DNA of 64,000 bases from Bacteroidaceae bacterium (GTDB lineage Bacteria; Bacteroidota; Bacteroidia; Bacteroidales; Bacteroidaceae): positions 28,756-92,755 of the forward strand of contig JAKSIU010000006.1 of assembly GCA_024398615.1 (NCBI GenBank). Direction: 5' to 3'. The notes below the pieces were generated by a model, which saw only the letters and a program-made list of their open reading frames with translations, was not told the origin of the DNA and did not search any database. Every line of letters begins with the position of its first letter. Positions within the stretch are counted from its first letter, which is position 1. The position numbers were made by a program, and so were the translations under genes. Of this stretch, positions 42,252 through 51,260 are shown piece by piece.

Positions 42252-44830
42252 TTGGTTCCGGTTGCTCCTGACGGTTTCTGTATTGCCGGAGCAGCCAGCG
42301 CTGCCGGTGTTCCCGGAACGGTCTGGATGACCGGAACAGGGTCAGGTACAATGTTCATGGGGTTGTCGACCTTTTCGTCCAGAAGAGCCAGCTGCCAGAC
42401 ATCACATATTCTGTCAACGTAATGGAACTCAAGCCCCTGCAGATACATTGCCGGAATTTCCTCAATGTCGCGGCGATTTTCCTGACAAAGAATCAGTTCC
42501 TTGATTCCGGCGCGCTTGGCAGCCAGAATCTTCTCCCGTATGCCTCCCACCGGCAGGACCTTGCCGCGAAGCGAAATCTCACCGGTCATGGCAATGCCTT
42601 CTCTTACTTTGCGCTGTGTAAAGGCCGATGCTATGGATGTTGCCATGGTGATGCCGGCCGATGGTCCGTCTTTGGGAGTGGCACCTTCAGGTACATGGAT
42701 GTGTACGTTCCATGAATTGAAGACTGCCGGGTCAAGTCCCAACAGGTCATGGTGGGCACGGATATATTCCATGGCAAGCATGGCCGATTCCTTCATGACA
42801 TCGCCAAGATTGCCTGTCAGGGTGAGCTTGCCTTCCTTGCCGTGACTCAGACTGGTTTCGATATAAAGAATCTCACCGCCTACCGATGTCCATGCAAGTC
42901 CTGTCACCACACCTGCGTATTCATTCCCCTGGTACTTGTCGCGCAGGTAAGGCTTTGTGCCGATGATTTCAGGCAACATGGAGGCCTTGATGGTCTCCTT
43001 TGACTGCTGGCCTGATTCAGCGAACCTGCAGGCGGTCTTGCGGCATATCTTGCCCAGTTTCTTGTCCAGCTCGCGTACACCGGATTCGCGGGTGTAGTTC
43101 TCAATGACGGCCTCCATGGCTTCCTTGCCAATGGACAGCATGCCCTTCCTGATTCCGTTGGCTTCCATCTGACGCGGAAGCAGATGGCGGCGGGCTATCT
43201 CGATTTTCTCTTCGGTTATGTATCCGCTCACCTCAATCAGCTCCATACGGTCCAGAAGAGGGGTAGGGATGGTGCCCAGGTTATTGGCCGTGGCAATGAA
43301 CATGACATTTGACAGGTCGTAGTCAATGTCAAGATAGTTGTCGTGGAATGCGTTGTTCTGTTCCGGATCCAGCACTTCCAGCAAAGCCGATGAGGGGTCT
43401 CCCTGAACATTCATGCCGCTGACCTTGTCAATTTCGTCAAGTATGAAAACGGGATTGGACGAACCGGCTTTCATGAGCCCCTTTATGATGCGTCCTGGCA
43501 TGGCGCCGATGTATGTGCGGCGATGACCGCGGATTTCCGATTCGTCATGCAGACCGCCCAGTGAGATGCGGACATACTTGCGCTTCAGGGCACGGGCAAT
43601 TGACTGCCCGAGTGATGTCTTTCCGACTCCTGGAGGACCGTACAGACACAGTATCGGTGATTTCAGGTCACCGCGCAGCTTCATTACCGACAGGTGCTCT
43701 ATGATGCGTTCCTTTACCTTTTCCAGTCCGTAGTGGTCAGCATCAAGAGTCTTGCGCGCATTCCTGATGTCAAGATTGTCCTTGGTGCAGAACTGCCATG
43801 GCAGGTCAAGCATGGTCTGCAGATATGTGAGCTGGATGTTGTAATCAGGTGACTGGCTGTTTATGCGTTCCAACTTTGACAGTTCCTTGTCGAATATGTG
43901 TCGTGTGTCTTCGCTCCACTGCTTGGTGTCGGCCTTGAGACGCAGCTCCTCGATATCCTGATCGGGACCGCCAGCTCCAAGTTCGGCCTGAATGTTCTTG
44001 ATTTCCTGCTGCAGGAAATATTCCTTCTGCTGGTGGTCTATGTCTTCGCGGGTGCGGTTCTGGATTTCCTTCTTGAGCTGTGCCAGCTGCAGTTCGCGGT
44101 TCAGTATTGACAGCAGCTTGTAGACACGTTCGTAGAAATCGGATTCACGTAACAGCTTGGCCTTTTCCTTGATGTCAAGCGGGAAGTTAGAGCAGATGAA
44201 GTTGGTCAGGAACATTCCGTTGCTGATGTTCTTGAGGGCGAATGCTGCATCGGGCTGCAGACTGTCCGATGCCTTCACGTATTTGACGGCAACGTCGCGG
44301 AGTGAATCGATAACTGCCTTGAACTGCTTGCTGCGGGTTGCAGGCAGAATTTCCGGAAATACTTCCACATGTCCCAGAATATAGGGCTTCTTACCGGTGA
44401 TCTGCTTGAGGCTGATGCGCTGCATGCCCTGCAGGACCACGGTGGTGGAGTGGTCCGGCATATCGAAAATCCTGATGATCTTTGCAATCGTTCCCGTCTG
44501 GTAAAGATCGGTCATTCCCGGTTCCTCTACCTGCTGGTCCTTCTGACAGAACACGCCTATGAGTGTACCGGCAGCCTGGGCATCCTGAATGAGTTTCAGC
44601 GATGATTTCCGTCCTACTGAAACCGGCATGACGACTGTCGGGAACAGCACCATGTTGCGCAGAGGAAGAATGGGGATTATGTCATCTATCGTCGTGTCTT
44701 CAAAGAGACTGCTTTCGTTTCCGTCAAAGTCAGCAATCATTGAAAAAGCGGGATTCGTTTCGTCGAATTCCTGCTCAAGCTGCTGATTCTCAATGTTTTC
44801 ATCCTGGTCTGTGATTTTCTTCTTTGCCAT
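42248..44830 (-). CDS. lon: ATP-dependent Lon protease
   Basis: Cytoplasmic AAA+ protease for misfolded and regulatory proteins. The 860-residue product has an N-terminal substrate-binding LON domain (~50-250, [20 protein letters not shown]), the AAA+ module with Walker [14 protein letters not shown] and Walker [11 protein letters not shown], and the peptidase domain with [14 protein letters not shown] carrying Ser724 and the catalytic lysine in [14 protein letters not shown]. After the peptidase domain is a ~35-residue Pro/Ala-rich tail ([18 protein letters not shown]) not found in E. coli Lon. First gene of the lon-tgt-lpt-helicase operon with a -7 box at 44869-44876. Confidence 0.96.
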   Translation of the reverse strand: MAKKKITDQDENIENQQLEQEFDETNPAFSMIADFDGNESSLFEDTTIDDIIPILPLRNMVLFPTVVMPVSVGRKSSLKLIQDAQAAGTLIGVFCQKDQQVEEPGMTDLYQTGTIAKIIRIFDMPDHSTTVVLQGMQRISLKQITGKKPYILGHVEVFPEILPATRSKQFKAVIDSLRDVAVKYVKASDSLQPDAAFALKNISNGMFLTNFICSNFPLDIKEKAKLLRESDFYERVYKLLSILNRELQLAQLKKEIQNRTREDIDHQQKEYFLQQEIKNIQAELGAGGPDQDIEELRLKADTKQWSEDTRHIFDKELSKLERINSQSPDYNIQLTYLQTMLDLPWQFCTKDNLDIRNARKTLDADHYGLEKVKERIIEHLSVMKLRGDLKSPILCLYGPPGVGKTSLGQSIARALKRKYVRISLGGLHDESEIRGHRRTYIGAMPGRIIKGLMKAGSSNPVFILDEIDKVSGMNVQGDPSSALLEVLDPEQNNAFHDNYLDIDYDLSNVMFIATANNLGTIPTPLLDRMELIEVSGYITEEKIEIARRHLLPRQMEANGIRKGMLSIGKEAMEAVIENYTRESGVRELDKKLGKICRKTACRFAESGQQSKETIKASMLPEIIGTKPYLRDKYQGNEYAGVVTGLAWTSVGGEILYIETSLSHGKEGKLTLTGNLGDVMKESAMLAMEYIRAHHDLLGLDPAVFNSWNVHIHVPEGATPKDGPSAGITMATSIASAFTQRKVREGIAMTGEISLRGKVLPVGGIREKILAAKRAGIKELILCQENRRDIEEIPAMYLQGLEFHYVDRICDVWQLALLDEKVDNPMNIVPDPVPVIQTVPGTPAALAAPAIQKPSGATGTK

Positions 44831-44868
44831 ATCCTATGAAAGTTCTTCTTTCTTTTATTTCAAAAGTG

Positions 44869-44896
44869 CAAAGATAATGATTTATGTGTACTTTTG
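44869..44896. promoter_or_regulatory. Divergent -7 elements (lon and trmN6-like)
   Basis: CAAAGATA at 44869-44876 is TATCTTTG on minus, 39 nt from the lon start; TACTTTTG at 44889-44896 is the plus-strand box, 20 nt from the methyltransferase start. The two boxes are 12 nt apart. Confidence 0.6.
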
Positions 44897-44915
44897 TACA
44901 ATAACACGCGCATAT

Positions 44916-45650
44916 ATGTCAAACTCATGGTTCCAGTTCAAACGATTTACCGTGCAACAGGACCACTGTGCAATGAAGGTCGGGACCGATGGGGTTCTGC
45001 TGGGGGCGTGGGCTTCGCTTGATGGCGGTCTGCCCATACTTGACATCGGCACGGGCACAGGCGTGGTGGCGCTGATTGCGGCACAGCGTCTTGAAACCTG
45101 CTGTCAGGGCAGTTCGACTGCTTCGAACGTGAAACCGGTTACTGCTGTGGAACTGGATTGTGAAGCCGCTGCTCAGGCTTCCGACAACTTCTCAGCTTCG
45201 CCATGGGCTGAAAAGATTGAATGTGTTTGTTGCGATGTCAAGGATTTTCAGCCTGAGAACTTGTTTGGGACGATACTCTGTAATCCACCTTTTTTCAGAA
45301 ATTCGCTCCGCTGTCCCGATGAGGCAAGAAACAATGCCAGACATGGTGACAATCTGAGCTTCGAGGAACTGGCTGCTTGTATGAACAGGCTGTTGAAGCC
45401 GGACGGACTGTTCTCTGTCGTGATTCCAGCCGATGGAATGGCGGCTTTTATCCGCGCGTTCGCAATGAATGCATTATATCCGATAAGAAGGACCGATGTG
45501 TGTACCAAGGCGGGTAAAACACCCAAAAGAAGTCTGCTGACTTTTTCCTCTAAACCGGCAGTTTGCGACTGTACGGTCATTTCTATCCTTGGCACTGATG
45601 GGAATCCGTCATCGGATTACATTGAACTTGTCAGAGACTTTTACTTGTGA
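44916..45650 (+). CDS. tRNA1(Val) A37 N6-methyltransferase-like
   Basis: A 244-residue SAM-dependent methyltransferase of the TrmN6/YfiC type, which methylates A37 of tRNA1(Val). The N-terminus FKRFTVQQDHCAMKVGTDGVLLGAW is typical; the SAM-binding motif I is LDIGTGTGVVALIAAQR, and ILCNPPFFRNSL is the NPPY/F catalytic motif of N6-adenine methyltransferases. The start at 44916 fits the -7 box; an upstream open frame into lon is rejected. Its last 10 nt overlap the 3' end of the nicotinamidase gene tail to tail. Confidence 0.9.
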   Translation: MSNSWFQFKRFTVQQDHCAMKVGTDGVLLGAWASLDGGLPILDIGTGTGVVALIAAQRLETCCQGSSTASNVKPVTAVELDCEAAAQASDNFSASPWAEKIECVCCDVKDFQPENLFGTILCNPPFFRNSLRCPDEARNNARHGDNLSFEELAACMNRLLKPDGLFSVVIPADGMAAFIRAFAMNALYPIRRTDVCTKAGKTPKRSLLTFSSKPAVCDCTVISILGTDGNPSSDYIELVRDFYL

Positions 45651-46189
45651 CAGACTTTCAGACCATGCTTTTCGACAAGGTCGTGGAATGTCTTTCCGCC
45701 ATCTATTGATCCTATACAGTCCTTGAAGACAACAATTTTGTCCTTCAGGCCAAGTTCGATAAGCCGCTCTACCGTCAGCCCCACGCAGTAGTCGCCGCAC
45801 AGCCCGCAGATACCGATTTCTTCACTGTCCGAAAGAATTCTCAACTGGTTGTCTTCTATGTATTTGAAGGCAGCGTATTCCTCTTCGTATGAACGGGTGC
45901 CCTTCTCATAGAAGAATACCTCCTGTCTTTTCATGTCAACGGCATTGATGACAATGTCTGGGAGTGAAGCGCCCCAACTGTGCTGTACGCAATGTGCAGG
46001 CCAGATTCCTCCGTTGGCACTGAATGAACAGTGTGATGGCAGATGCCAGTCAAGAGTGAAGAATATCTTGTCATAGTCATTGACAAGTGCGGCTATCCTT
46101 TCCGGAAATGATTCGGCACCCTGAACATAGAGCGACCCTTCTGGGTCATAAAAATCCTTCTGCAGGTCAACGATTACCAGACTTTTCAT
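45641..46189 (-). CDS. pncA: Nicotinamidase
   Basis: Isochorismatase-family hydrolase converting nicotinamide to nicotinate in NAD salvage. The 182-residue product has Asp8 (VDLQKDF), Lys96 (FFYEKGTRSYEEEYAAF) and Cys135 (GLCGDYCVGLT), the full catalytic triad, plus the metal-binding Asp47, His49, His53 and His66 (FTLDWHLPSHCSF, WPAHCVQ). Complete. It starts 23 nt after the lipid-kinase stop, so probably co-transcribed with it. Confidence 0.93.
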   Translation of the reverse strand: MKSLVIVDLQKDFYDPEGSLYVQGAESFPERIAALVNDYDKIFFTLDWHLPSHCSFSANGGIWPAHCVQHSWGASLPDIVINAVDMKRQEVFFYEKGTRSYEEEYAAFKYIEDNQLRILSDSEEIGICGLCGDYCVGLTVERLIELGLKDKIVVFKDCIGSIDGGKTFHDLVEKHGLKVCHK

Positions 46190-46212
46190 ATGCTTGGAAC
46201 TGTTAAGTGGAA

Positions 46213-47103
46213 TCAGATTGTACGGTGTTTGTTGGGCACTATCACATTCAAGGCATCTGGAACGATTCTTATGTCTATCTCGCTCTCCATCATTGTGGGA
46301 TCTCCGTCAAAGTGTGCCACACCGGGCTTTTCCCTGACTATCTTAAGATCATGGCATTGGAATGTCATGACATTCTTGTTCTTGTCAAGCTGTTTGTTGA
46401 ACAGCTGCAGGGCCATAAGAGGAATATCGATTGCGGTAAATGACGGAATTATGGCTATGTCAAGCAGACCGTCCTGAAGTGATGCTTTCGGGGCAATGTA
46501 TGCGTTGTTTCCCCATTGTCCGGCATTGGCGCAGGTAACGATGAATGCGCTGAATTCCTGTTCCTTCCCATCAATGAAAAGACGGTATGTCTCATTCTTG
46601 TATGTGGAAATCTCCCTGACGATGCTTTCCAGGTAGGTGATTATCCCACGTGAGCCGGCTTTTGAAAAACTCATGCTGATGGCCGCATCGAAACCGACTC
46701 CGCAGGTACAGAAGAACGGATGGTCACATATCATGCCGCAGTCCATACGGTCAATGTGCGAATTGTCCAGCCATTTGATTGCCTTGAACGGGTCCATGGA
46801 AATGCCGAGATGGCGTGCCAGACCGTTGCCCGATCCGCATGGGATTATTCCCAACGCGGTTTCACTTCCAAGCAGTCCGCATCCTACTTCGTTGACAGTT
46901 CCGTCGCCGCCCACAGCGAACACGGCATCGTACCCAAGTTGTGCATATCTGGCTGCGAGTTCCTTTGCATGGCCGGCATGAGTGGTCGTTTCAATTGTGA
47001 AATCGAACTCTTTTCTGTTGACATGCCTCTCAATGAGCGGGACGACCGGTATCAGCCTGTGACCGCCGGAAATAGGATTGTATATGAAAACGACTTTCTT
47101 CAT
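46213..47103 (-). CDS. Diacylglycerol kinase-family lipid kinase (YegS-like)
   Basis: A 296-residue lipid kinase of the DAGK catalytic family. N-terminal FIYNPISGGHRL, the nucleotide motif AVGGDGTVNEVGCGLLG, GIIPCGSGNGLARHLGI, and FCTCGVGFDAAISMSF are the conserved blocks. Substrate could be diacylglycerol, phosphatidylglycerol or a sphingolipid base (Bacteroidales make sphingolipids), and cannot be decided from the sequence. No TAnnTTTG box seen upstream. Likely operon with pncA. Confidence 0.9.
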   Translation of the reverse strand: MKKVVFIYNPISGGHRLIPVVPLIERHVNRKEFDFTIETTTHAGHAKELAARYAQLGYDAVFAVGGDGTVNEVGCGLLGSETALGIIPCGSGNGLARHLGISMDPFKAIKWLDNSHIDRMDCGMICDHPFFCTCGVGFDAAISMSFSKAGSRGIITYLESIVREISTYKNETYRLFIDGKEQEFSAFIVTCANAGQWGNNAYIAPKASLQDGLLDIAIIPSFTAIDIPLMALQLFNKQLDKNKNVMTFQCHDLKIVREKPGVAHFDGDPTMMESEIDIRIVPDALNVIVPNKHRTI

Positions 47104-47139
47104 TCAAAACGCGAAAGTAATAAAAATAATGGATTTGAG

Positions 47140-47170
47140 TTTGAAGAAAAGAATTATTGTCTTACCTTTG
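47140..47170 (+). promoter_or_regulatory. tRNA-Pro promoter
   Basis: TTTG at 47140-47143 and TACCTTTG at 47163-47170 with a 19-nt spacer, full consensus, 26 nt before the tRNA. Confidence 0.75.
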
Positions 47171-47196
47171 TGCCGCTTTTCGAAAGAAAGAGCATT

Positions 47197-47271
47197 CGGG
47201 ATGTAGTTCAGTCCGGTTAGAATGCCTGGTTTGGGACCAGGTGGTCGAAGGTTCGAATCCTTTCATCCCGA
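47197..47271 (+). tRNA. tRNA-Pro (anticodon UGG)
   Basis: A 75-nt cloverleaf. The acceptor stem CGGGATG pairs with CATCCCG; the anticodon arm CCTGG TTTGGGA CCAGG places TGG at 34-36; the T arm contains GGTTCGAATCC. The discriminator is A at 47271, and CCA is not encoded (CACC follows), as is usual in Bacteroidota. An intrinsic terminator follows directly. Confidence 0.95.
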
Positions 47272-47276
47272 CACCG

Positions 47277-47301
47277 AAGGCCGCTTTTCAGCGGCCTTTT
47301 C
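47277..47301 (+). terminator. Intrinsic terminator after tRNA-Pro
   Basis: GGCCGC and GCGGCC form a 6-bp G/C-rich stem (extended by AA/TT) with a 6-nt loop and a T-run, 6 nt after the tRNA. Confidence 0.8.
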
Positions 47302-47328
47302 TTGTATGAATAAATTGAAATTATAGTC

Positions 47329-48063
47329 ATGAATGCAAAAGGTTCTCTGCTTGTTTGCGCAATGCTTGTCACATTGCTGAGTTCGTGTAGGAATACGGAA
47401 ACGGCGGTTCTGCCCGAAGAGGACAGGTCAGACTTTGTTCTGGTTACTGATGTTGTTCCCGATGCCATTCTTGAAATCCGGTACTACAGCACCTACAATT
47501 TCATAGGTGACCGTATTCCCGGTTATGAAGAGCCGGTTGCGCTTCTGACACGTCAGGCTGCCGATTCCTTGAAGGCTGTCAGTGACGAACTCCTTCAGCT
47601 GGGCTATCGGCTCAAGATCTTTGATGCGTATCGTCCTCAGTGTGCTGTCGATTATTTCATGAAATGGGCCAAGGATGTTGAAGATGTCAGAATGAAAGAG
47701 TACTTCTATCCCGAATTGGACAAGTCTGTTCTGGTTCCGCAGGAATATGTTGCCGAAAAGAGCGGACATACCCGCGGTTCGACCATTGACTTGACTCTGT
47801 TCGACATGAAGAAGGAAAAGGAGGTCGATATGGGATGCACCTATGACTATTTCGGCATAGCCTCACATCCGGATGTCCTGCCGGGACAGGAGATTGGAGC
47901 GTACGAACCTATCAATGAGGAGCAGTACCATAATCGTATGATTCTGCGTGATGCCATGCTACGCCATGGATTCAAGCCCTACGATTGCGAGTGGTGGCAT
48001 TTCACACTTAAGGACGAACCATATCCTGACACCTATTTCACATTCCCGATTTCCGTGGATTGA
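47329..48063 (+). CDS. VanX-like D-Ala-D-Ala dipeptidase, lipoprotein
   Basis: A 244-residue M15D metallopeptidase. Signal peptide with lipobox LSSC (Cys20), so it is envelope-anchored rather than cytoplasmic. The zinc site is visible as SGHTRGSTIDLTLFD (SxHxxGxxxD) and CEWWHF (E..H); ILEIRYYSTYNFIGDRIPGY and IFDAYRPQCAVDYFMKW are typical of the VanX/DdpX group. An exported form more likely recycles or trims cell-wall dipeptides than confers vancomycin resistance; no vanHA-type genes are nearby. No TAnnTTTG of its own between the tRNA terminator and the start. Confidence 0.9.
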   Translation: MNAKGSLLVCAMLVTLLSSCRNTETAVLPEEDRSDFVLVTDVVPDAILEIRYYSTYNFIGDRIPGYEEPVALLTRQAADSLKAVSDELLQLGYRLKIFDAYRPQCAVDYFMKWAKDVEDVRMKEYFYPELDKSVLVPQEYVAEKSGHTRGSTIDLTLFDMKKEKEVDMGCTYDYFGIASHPDVLPGQEIGAYEPINEEQYHNRMILRDAMLRHGFKPYDCEWWHFTLKDEPYPDTYFTFPISVD

Positions 48064-48068
48064 TAATT

Positions 48069-50324
48069 TCAGTTCCACCATTCACAGGCCGATTTCTCAC
48101 CTGCAATCCAGACTGCATCGGACTCCTTGAATAGATAGTCCGGGGTGGGGTTTGTGATTATTTTTCCGTCCGATACAATGCTGATTACCATGCAGCCGTA
48201 TGAGCGCATGCAGGCCTGGCCAAGTGTCTTGCCCGTCAGGTAGGACTGCGGTGTCAGGATTATCTGTTCAAGTTCAAATTCCGGATTGGACTGCTGAGGG
48301 GCCCAGATGTTGGTCTGCATGAGGTCCTCAAAGGTCTGGAGCTGTTCCGATGTACCAACCAGCAGCAGACGGTCGCCCGGCAGAATCTGTTCCTGACCTG
48401 ACGGGATGATGATGACACGGTCGCCACGTGTAATCTTGACTATGTTGGCTCCGGAATCATGCCTCAGATTCAGTTCCTTGAGCATCTTGCCGGCATATTT
48501 GGAGTTAGGCTGCATAATGAATTCCTGTGTGTGGACATCGTATGTGGCCAGTTTGTCGCTTACCGATGTGGCCACCGGACGCTGGCTGCGGTGGTACTGG
48601 TCCTTCTCGTTGAGATTCTCCATGAAGCGGTTCTCCACGCGGACGAACCTTGCCATCTCGCGGCGTCCCAAGGTGAACAGCAGAAGACCGGCCACTATCA
48701 GGACCGGGATGCTCCAGAACGACAGGGTGACATGGCTTACCAGAACGGAGATGACGAATGCCATCGCTATGAGAATTCTCAGAATCGACATTGAAAAGAC
48801 CGGCCAGAAATTGCTTTCCTTTTCCTGGACAAGCTTCTTGCCGGAGCGCGCCAGGTCCTTGCCTCCTATGGCCAGGCCGCTGAGGAAAGGCAGCATTATG
48901 GCCAGTGTTATGGCCGCGCTTATGCCCGATACCAGCTTGTCTGACCAGGAATCCGGCAGGAGCTCCTTCATGAAGCCGTTCAGCCACAGCTTGGAGCCCA
49001 TGAGTATGGCCAGCAGCAGCACTCCATACAGGACAATACGCAGCAGGTATGCCTTGATGAGCACCTTCCATTCGTTCTGTTCGGCCATGGATCCGCTGCG
49101 GTCCTGAAGGGTGGGGGCATCGATCTTCTGTATGAAACCGGCGGGGAGAACGCGCTGCAGCCAGCCGTAGATGCCGTCACCGGCCTTTATCAGATAAGGA
49201 ATGGTGAATGTGGTGATGACCGATGTGGCTACAATCACGGGATAGATGAAGTCTCTCAATACGCCCATGGAGCATCCCAGACTGGCAATGATGAATGCGA
49301 ATTCGCCCAGCATGGCCAGACTGCTGCCGCAGTGCACGGCCTTGTCCAGCCCCTGACCGGCCAGTATGGCTCCCGATGTCGAAAAGAACAGCACACCTGC
49401 AATGACCACAACCGCCAGCAGCAGAATGACAGCCCAGTAACGGGCAATGACAGCCGGATCGACCATCATTCCCACGGAAACGAAGAATATGGCTCCGAAC
49501 ATGTCCTTGATGCTTCCCGTAAGCCGTGAGATATGTTCGCCCTGCAGCGTTTCAGACAGTAACGAACCCATTACGAATGCTCCAAGGGCCGATGAGAACC
49601 CGGCCAGCTGAGCCAGCGAAACCATGCCGAAACACAGGCCAAGGGCGATGATGAGCAGGATCTCGTCATTCAGGTACTTGTATGTCTTTTTGAGTATTGT
49701 GGGTATGACGTAGATTCCGACCAGGAACCACAGAATCAGGAAGAATGCAAGCTTGGCAAGCCCCAGAAGCATCTGTCCGCCGTCAAAGCTGTTCGATACG
49801 GCAAGCGTGGAAAGCAACACCATGAGCAGCACGGCAATGAGATCTTCAAACACCAGCGAACCGAATACCAGTGGGGCATACGGTCTGCTTTTCAGCCCAA
49901 GGTCATCATACGCCTTCAGTACTATGGTGGTCGATGACATGGCCAGCATTCCGCCCAGGAAAATGCTCTCCATGGTGCTCCATGACATGGCCGATCCGAC
50001 AATGATTCCAAGCGTGAACATGCCTATGAACTTGGTTCCGGCCATGATAAGGGCACTCCCGCCAATCTTGAGCAGTTTCTTGAAGCTGAATTCCAGGCCC
50101 AGTCCGAACAGCAGGAAAATGATTCCTATTTCTGACCACAGGCTCACGGTCTCATCGGACCCGGTCAGTTTGGGAAACAGTCCCAGATGCGGTCCAATCA
50201 GGAATCCTGCAATTATGTAGCCAAGGATAAGGGGCTGCTTGAGCATTCTGGACAGGACGGTGAAAACTCCTGCCGCTATCATTATCAGGGCCAGTTCGCT
50301 GACCAGATTGAATTCTTCTGACAT
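48069..50324 (-). CDS. Kef-type monovalent cation:proton antiporter with C-terminal RCK_C domain
   Basis: A 751-residue CPA2-family antiporter. About 12 helices fill residues 5-395 (LALIMIAAGVFTVLSRM, LILGYIIAGFLIGPHLG, SEIGIIFLLFGLGLEFS). A second cluster of hydrophobic segments at ~435-590 is extra to the KefC core. Residues ~625-750 hold two regulatory modules of RCK_C/TrkA_C type (QEFIMQPNSKYAGKMLKELNLR and LEQIILTPQSYLTGKTLGQAC). K+ or Na+ export is the family function. The start overlaps the radical SAM stop by 1 nt (TAATG), so the two are coupled. Confidence 0.88.
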   Translation of the reverse strand: MSEEFNLVSELALIMIAAGVFTVLSRMLKQPLILGYIIAGFLIGPHLGLFPKLTGSDETVSLWSEIGIIFLLFGLGLEFSFKKLLKIGGSALIMAGTKFIGMFTLGIIVGSAMSWSTMESIFLGGMLAMSSTTIVLKAYDDLGLKSRPYAPLVFGSLVFEDLIAVLLMVLLSTLAVSNSFDGGQMLLGLAKLAFFLILWFLVGIYVIPTILKKTYKYLNDEILLIIALGLCFGMVSLAQLAGFSSALGAFVMGSLLSETLQGEHISRLTGSIKDMFGAIFFVSVGMMVDPAVIARYWAVILLLAVVVIAGVLFFSTSGAILAGQGLDKAVHCGSSLAMLGEFAFIIASLGCSMGVLRDFIYPVIVATSVITTFTIPYLIKAGDGIYGWLQRVLPAGFIQKIDAPTLQDRSGSMAEQNEWKVLIKAYLLRIVLYGVLLLAILMGSKLWLNGFMKELLPDSWSDKLVSGISAAITLAIMLPFLSGLAIGGKDLARSGKKLVQEKESNFWPVFSMSILRILIAMAFVISVLVSHVTLSFWSIPVLIVAGLLLFTLGRREMARFVRVENRFMENLNEKDQYHRSQRPVATSVSDKLATYDVHTQEFIMQPNSKYAGKMLKELNLRHDSGANIVKITRGDRVIIIPSGQEQILPGDRLLLVGTSEQLQTFEDLMQTNIWAPQQSNPEFELEQIILTPQSYLTGKTLGQACMRSYGCMVISIVSDGKIITNPTPDYLFKESDAVWIAGEKSACEWWN

Positions 50325-51202
50325 TATGTATGTTTCGTTTCAGTTTCGTTTGACAATATGGCCGCATCCAGCAGGTCTTTGAACTGTGACGGCTTCAGCC
50401 CCCAACGGGGAGCGATGACCATGTCCTGTGGGGCTTCGGAAACGAATCGGTCCAGCGCAATGTCCTTTCTGAGACGTTTCAGGAACCGTGCCACAATGTC
50501 GGCATATTGTCTGGCTTCAAGCAGTGGAAACGGTTCTTGTCCATACTCCCGGGCAAGCGGCGTGTTCCTGATAATCTGCAGCTGGTGCAGTTTCAGGGTG
50601 CTTATGGGCAGCTCGCTCAGTCGTTCGGCATGTAGCATGAAGTCGGCATCGGTTTCACCGGGTAGTCCTATTATAAGATGTGCGCCTACGGGGATACCAC
50701 GTCTGTGCAACTCATTGACGGCATTGACCGAACATTGCCAGTCATGTCCCCGGTGAATCCTTTCAAGAGTGCTGTCATTGGTCGATTCCATTCCCAGTTC
50801 AACAAGCAGGAATGGTTGGCCGGGACCTCCAAAGTTATGTTGGAACCAGTCCAACAGTACAGAATCCAGACAGTCGGGCCGGGTAGCGATCACAAGCCCC
50901 AGAATGTCGGGGTGGGAAAGCGCTTCGGAGTACAGCGCCACCAGCTTGTCCGATGGGCCATATGTGCCGGTGTATGACTGGAAATATGCCAGATAGCCAT
51001 AGAAAGGACCTTTGTTTTCAAAGAAACGTATGCCCTGGTCCAGTTGTCGGGTAATGTGTCCGGTGGCGTACGATGGAGTGAACGACGTGTTGCAGCAGTA
51101 CGTGCATCGGCCAGGACAGCCAAGTCCTGCGTCTATACCCACTTTCTGCACTTTGCCGGGAAAAAAGTCCCTGAAGAAATCCGTTACCGTTCTGTATTCC
51201 AT
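50324..51202 (-). CDS. TIGR01212-family radical SAM protein (YhcC-like)
   Basis: A 292-residue radical SAM enzyme. GLGCPGRCTYCCNTSF contains the CxxxCxxC iron-sulfur motif; VELGMESTNDSTLERIHRGHD and GAHLIIGLPGETDADF are the TIGR01212 barrel motifs. No methyltransferase or TRAM domain. The substrate of this family is not established. The -7 box (51210-51217) is only 7 nt upstream of the ATG and no other in-frame Met is near, suggesting a very short leader. Translationally coupled to the antiporter. Confidence 0.92.
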   Translation of the reverse strand: MEYRTVTDFFRDFFPGKVQKVGIDAGLGCPGRCTYCCNTSFTPSYATGHITRQLDQGIRFFENKGPFYGYLAYFQSYTGTYGPSDKLVALYSEALSHPDILGLVIATRPDCLDSVLLDWFQHNFGGPGQPFLLVELGMESTNDSTLERIHRGHDWQCSVNAVNELHRRGIPVGAHLIIGLPGETDADFMLHAERLSELPISTLKLHQLQIIRNTPLAREYGQEPFPLLEARQYADIVARFLKRLRKDIALDRFVSEAPQDMVIAPRWGLKPSQFKDLLDAAILSNETETKHT

Positions 51203-51209
51203 CGGAAGA

Positions 51210-51241
51210 CAAAGTTATGAAAAAATAATGTGCTATATTTG
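51210..51241. promoter_or_regulatory. Divergent -7 elements (radical SAM gene and rmlB)
   Basis: CAAAGTTA at 51210-51217 is TAACTTTG on minus; TATATTTG at 51234-51241 is the plus-strand box, 19 nt before the rmlB start. -33 elements are not clear for either. Confidence 0.55.
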
Positions 51242-51260
51242 CACAAAACAAGATAAGAGA

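Noticed and set aside
47329-48063. Vancomycin-resistance gene
   Set aside because: The VanX-like protein carries a lipobox and lacks vanH, vanA or vanRS neighbours; a cell-wall recycling role is more likely.
51012-51260. N-terminal extension of rmlB by 83 codons
   Set aside because: It runs through the radical SAM gene and the promoter region; the conserved protein starts at 51261.
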